A stretch of DNA of 64,000 nucleotides, taken from assembly GCF_030816475.1 (NCBI RefSeq), contig NZ_JAUSXF010000001.1:434001-498000 (forward strand), given 5' to 3'. Both the position numbers and the translations under genes were made by a program. The notes below the pieces were generated by a model. That model was given only the letters and a program-made list of their open reading frames with translations, was not told the DNA's origin and ran no database searches. Positions 61,212 to 64,000 of this stretch are shown piece after piece; within the stretch, counting starts at the first letter, position 1, and the number at the start of each line of letters is the position of its first letter. The stretch comes from Arthrobacter pascens. Lineage in GTDB: Bacteria > Actinomycetota > Actinomycetes > Actinomycetales > Micrococcaceae.

Positions 61212-61563
61212 TAGTACTCCTTCATCGGTTAGGGTTCGACGCAGGGGCCTCGGCTCCGGCGCCGATGCTGCCAGCCTACGCCCGGGCAAACCTGCTGACT
61301 AGGTTCGCGGAAGACCGGTTGGACGGGGTTAAGACCCGGAAACATGGATTTCACATCGCGAAAACTAATTTCCAGAAAAGTATGGCGCAGCCCACATTCC
61401 GGTGCTAACCTCGATCTTGCCAAAGGCGGGCACCCGGGCTTCGGGAAGCTATCTACCAGGCGCAACTTAACCTTCACAGCACATGCTGAAGCCTGGTAAC
61501 CGTCGCATCTGGTTCTACTGGTCCCGCACGGGGTACCGGCTTCCAAGCAAAGGGAGTCGCATC
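61212..61563. other. Intergenic region, no gene seen
   Basis: 352 bp containing the divergent promoters of the CBS gene and guanine deaminase. An AT-rich part is at 61350-61385. Minus-strand frames there have no plausible product. Confidence 0.5.
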
Positions 61564-62058
61564 ATGAGTACCACCGTCACGGCCGAACAACATTTGGCCA
61601 GATCCATCCAGCTGGCAACGGCCAACGTCCTGAACAGCGGCGGCCCTTTTGGCGCCGTGATCGTCACGCAAGACGGACAGTCGTTCGACGGCGTCAACCG
61701 GGTCACTGCCGACAACGATCCCACCGCCCATGCCGAGGTCACGGCCATCCGCAGAGCATGCCGGGAGCTAGGCACCTTCGATCTCAGCGGTGCCGTCCTC
61801 TACACCAGCTGCGAACCATGCCCCATGTGCCTGGCCTCAGCACTCTGGGCTCGGATTGACAGGGTAGTCTTCGCTGCCGACCGCCATGACGCCGCATCCG
61901 TAGGCTTCGACGACGCCGTCTTCTACGAGTACTTCGAAAACCAGGACCGGGACTCCCTGATGCCGGTGGCCAAACTGGAGCTTGTCGATTCCCTGGCTCC
62001 CACACCGCTGGAGCCCTTCAACACCTGGAACACGCTCGAATCCAGGATCGATTACTAG
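61564..62058 (+). CDS. Guanine deaminase (CDA-fold nucleoside deaminase)
   Basis: A 164-residue zinc deaminase. The catalytic motifs are HAEVTAIRRAC and SCEPCPMCLAS; the C-terminal FDDAVFYEYF and the GVNRVTADNDPTAHAE stretch are like Bacillus-type GuaD. It turns guanine into xanthine. The ATG at 61564 gives the family start. It is followed 16 bp later by a purine permease and then xdhC, so guanine use is the probable role. Confidence 0.88.
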   Translation: MSTTVTAEQHLARSIQLATANVLNSGGPFGAVIVTQDGQSFDGVNRVTADNDPTAHAEVTAIRRACRELGTFDLSGAVLYTSCEPCPMCLASALWARIDRVVFAADRHDAASVGFDDAVFYEYFENQDRDSLMPVAKLELVDSLAPTPLEPFNTWNTLESRIDY

Positions 62059-62073
62059 GGACCGGTGGCTGAC

Positions 62074-63594
62074 ATGACTATCCTTGACCGCTCCCACGAG
62101 GAGCATCCGGCTCCATCGCCCCGCACCGCCCAGCCGGGATCAGGCGCGCCCAAGCTGCCGGCGTCGAACATTGCACTGGACCGGTTCTTCCAGGTCACCC
62201 GGCGCGGCTCCACCCTGGCCCGCGAATTCCGTGGCGGACTGGTCACTTTCTTCACTATGGCCTACATCGTGATCCTGAACCCGCTGATCCTTGGCGGTTT
62301 CAGCGCGGAGAATGCGCCCGCGGACGTTGCGGGAGGCTGGCTGTCAGCCGCCCAGATCGGCGCGGTCACGGGACTGACAGCCGGCATCATGACCATCCTT
62401 TTCGGGCTTGTGGCGAACCTCCCGTTCGGACTGGCCGCAGGGCTGGGAATCAACTCGTTCCTGGCCGTTTCCGTGGTCCACGAAGTCACGTGGCCCGAGG
62501 CAATGGGGCTGGTGGTAATCAATGGACTGCTGATAGTGCTTTTCGGGGTCACCGGCGCCCGCACTGCCATCTTCCGGGCCGTTCCCAAGGAGCTCAAGGC
62601 CGCGATCACGGTAGGGATCGGCCTGTTCATCGCCTTCATCGGCTTTGTGGACTCCGGCTTCATCCGGCCGACGGCGGGCGGTCCGCCCGTCCAGCTGGGC
62701 AATGACGGGTCCATCACTTCAATCCCTACCCTCGTTTTCGTGGTGGGCCTGCTGGCCATGGGCATCCTGGTTGCACGGAAGGTCCAGGGCGGCCTGCTGA
62801 TCGGTATTGTGGCCACCACCGTGCTGGCCGCCGTGGTGGAAGCGGCCCTGAAGCTCGGCACCGCCAGTGCCACCAACCCCGGCGGCTGGCACCTGAACAC
62901 CCCGGTGCTGTCGGGGCAGCTCGTGTCCGCCCCTGACCTGGGACTGGTCGGCCATTTCGACATGTTCGGCGCCTTCGGCAGGATCGGCGGGCTCGCCGCC
63001 ACCATGCTGGTGTTCACGCTGGTGTTCACGAACTTCTTCGATGCCATGGGCACCATGACCGGGCTGGCCAAGAGCGCCGGCCTGGCACATAAGGACGGCA
63101 CCTTCCCGCGCCTCAAGTCAGCCTTCATCGTCGAGGGCTTCGGCGCCGTGGCCGGCGGGGCAACCTCGGGATCCTCCAATACTGTCTACATTGACTCCGC
63201 CGCCGGAATCGGCGAGGGCGCCCGCACCGGACTCGCGTCCGTGGTCACGGGAGTGCTCTTCCTGGGCTCCATGTTCCTCACCCCGCTCACCAGCGTGGTT
63301 CCGCTGGAAGTAGCGGCAGCGGCACTGGTGGTGGTGGGGGCAATGATGATGGCGCAGATCCGCGAGATCAAATTCAGTAAGTTCTCCGTGGCCCTGCCCG
63401 CCTTCCTCACGATCGTCACCATGCCCCTGAGCTACTCGATTGCCAACGGCATTGGTGTGGGCTTCGTGTCCTGGGCCATCATCGGAGCGGCCTCGGGCAA
63501 GGCGAAAAAGATCCATCCCCTTATGTGGGTGGTGAGCGCCGGGTTCCTGGTCTACTTCGCCCGCGGTCCGATCAACGTCCTGCTCGGCGGCTGA
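62074..63594 (+). CDS. Purine permease, NCS2 family (AzgA-like)
   Basis: A 506-residue transporter with about 12-13 hydrophobic segments. AzgA-like features are GGLVTFFTMAYIVILNPLIL and GLGINSFLAVSVV, and the C-terminal NGIGVGFVSWAIIG. It probably imports guanine, hypoxanthine or xanthine by proton symport. The ATG at 62074 has GGTGG 5 nt before it; a GTG at 62065 is an alternative. In operon with guanine deaminase. Confidence 0.9.
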   Translation: MTILDRSHEEHPAPSPRTAQPGSGAPKLPASNIALDRFFQVTRRGSTLAREFRGGLVTFFTMAYIVILNPLILGGFSAENAPADVAGGWLSAAQIGAVTGLTAGIMTILFGLVANLPFGLAAGLGINSFLAVSVVHEVTWPEAMGLVVINGLLIVLFGVTGARTAIFRAVPKELKAAITVGIGLFIAFIGFVDSGFIRPTAGGPPVQLGNDGSITSIPTLVFVVGLLAMGILVARKVQGGLLIGIVATTVLAAVVEAALKLGTASATNPGGWHLNTPVLSGQLVSAPDLGLVGHFDMFGAFGRIGGLAATMLVFTLVFTNFFDAMGTMTGLAKSAGLAHKDGTFPRLKSAFIVEGFGAVAGGATSGSSNTVYIDSAAGIGEGARTGLASVVTGVLFLGSMFLTPLTSVVPLEVAAAALVVVGAMMMAQIREIKFSKFSVALPAFLTIVTMPLSYSIANGIGVGFVSWAIIGAASGKAKKIHPLMWVVSAGFLVYFARGPINVLLGG

Positions 63595-63612
63595 CCGTCG
63601 GAACCGCCCCTC

Positions 63613-63655
63613 GTCCCTATCAGGGCCCATGCTTTCCCCGGACCCCGATAGGAAC
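63613..63655. repeat. Inverted repeat between the permease and xdhC
   Basis: GTCCCTATC (63613-63621) and GATAGGAAC (63647-63655), 9-bp arms with one mismatch and a 25-nt loop. Weak hairpin; may separate two transcripts. Confidence 0.35.
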
Positions 63656-63699
63656 GACAATATGGAAATCACCACAGCGACGGAAAAAGGAGAGCCGCC

Positions 63700-64000
63700 A
63701 TGCTGGACCTGATCCCTTCGCTCAGCGGCTGGACGTCGGTCGCCACGGGCCAACGCTTTGCCATTGCCACTATTGTGTCCGCGACAGGCTCGGCGCCCCG
63801 GCCGGTGGGGACGTCCATGCTGGTCTCCGAGTCAGGGTCCGTCCTGGGCAGCCTGTCCGGCGGCTGCGTGGAAGGAGCCGTGGTGGCGGCCGCCCTGGAA
63901 TCAATCGACGACGGCGGCATCCGCCGTGAAAGGTTCGCGTTCAGCACCACCGATGCGTTCGCCGTCGGTCTGACCTGCGGCGGCGAGCTTGACGTGCACA
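63700..64000 (+). CDS. xdhC: XdhC-family xanthine dehydrogenase maturation protein (partial)
   Basis: The first 100 residues of an XdhC/CoxI protein, continuing beyond the window. The start (MLDLIPSLSGW) follows AAAAAGGAGAGCC, and ATIVSATGSAPRPVGTSM and GSVLGSLSGGCVEGAVV are the family N-terminal motifs, with TCGGELDVH at the edge. XdhC inserts the sulfurated molybdenum cofactor into xanthine dehydrogenase, so xdh genes are expected nearby. Confidence 0.9.
   Translation, partial: MLDLIPSLSGWTSVATGQRFAIATIVSATGSAPRPVGTSMLVSESGSVLGSLSGGCVEGAVVAAALESIDDGGIRRERFAFSTTDAFAVGLTCGGELDVH

Noticed and set aside
61229..61546. Minus-strand 105-residue ORF upstream of guanine deaminase
   Set aside because: Composition unlike neighbouring genes, no ribosome site and no recognisable domain; more likely promoter DNA.

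Overview
The window is high-GC, gene-dense chromosomal DNA from an actinobacterium, most likely Arthrobacter, Pseudarthrobacter or a close Micrococcaceae relative. The reasons are the G/C-ending codon use, frequent GTG starts, several 1-4 bp operon overlaps, a DtxR/IdeR-type iron box, a DesA3-type desaturase with its own reductase, GAF-ANTAR proteins and a MerR/HspR-like regulator beside hsp20. I see no rRNA, tRNA, CRISPR array or intact mobile element. The genus is an inference.

Layout. 0-5 kb: an L-2-hydroxyglutarate oxidase cut by the window edge, a luciferase-like flavin oxidoreductase, and a flavin/2Fe-2S reductase next to a fatty-acid desaturase. 5.3-19.3 kb: a sugar-acid catabolic island. 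It holds a 2-hydroxyacid dehydrogenase and a cyclase-family hydrolase, a divergent IclR regulator, a ribose-type ABC transporter, a hydroxyisobutyrate-type dehydrogenase, idnO-like, idnD-like and gluconokinase genes, a SorC-type regulator, a GntP permease and a VOC protein. Two matching 31-bp palindromes flank the IclR gene. 19.5-22.8 kb: efeUOB iron uptake behind an iron box, with an EfeU that lacks its N-terminal helix and first REGLE motif. 23-30.1 kb: a GAF-ANTAR regulator, a J-domain remnant, a four-gene locus of secreted proteins with SipW-type signal peptides, then a graveyard of gene fragments (a penicillin-binding protein C-terminus, a duplicated 3' end of the surface-protein locus, an IS256-type transposase N-terminus).

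30.2-45 kb: an extra adenylate kinase, a secreted subtilase, a complete multiple-sugar ABC transporter (substrate-binding protein, ATPase, permease) behind a LacI-type operator and a CRP-like site, a PAP2 phosphatase, an HspR/Hsp20/J-domain heat-shock group, a GH1 beta-glucosidase, an App1-type phosphatase, a DUF72 protein and a second GAF-ANTAR protein. 45.6-52 kb: a GH15 glucoamylase-like enzyme, a HAD hydrolase, a zinc alcohol dehydrogenase, small conserved proteins, a VOC protein and a beta-lactamase-like lipoprotein. 52-64 kb: purine and ureide catabolism. It has ureidoglycine aminohydrolase, an aldolase-family protein, malate synthase, malic enzyme, a divergent IclR regulator and uricase; then, after a LigD-type polymerase and a CBS protein, guanine deaminase, an AzgA-type purine permease and the start of xdhC.

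How it fits together: guanine goes to xanthine (deaminase), xanthine to urate (XdhC-dependent dehydrogenase, continuing beyond the window), urate onwards through uricase to ureides (AllE). Glyoxylate is then absorbed by malate synthase, and malic enzyme turns malate into pyruvate. The points most worth following up are the SipW-type surface-protein family and its decayed duplicate, the paired IclR operators, the truncated efeU, two dispersed palindromic repeat families, and a frameshift at the end of the LigD-type polymerase gene.
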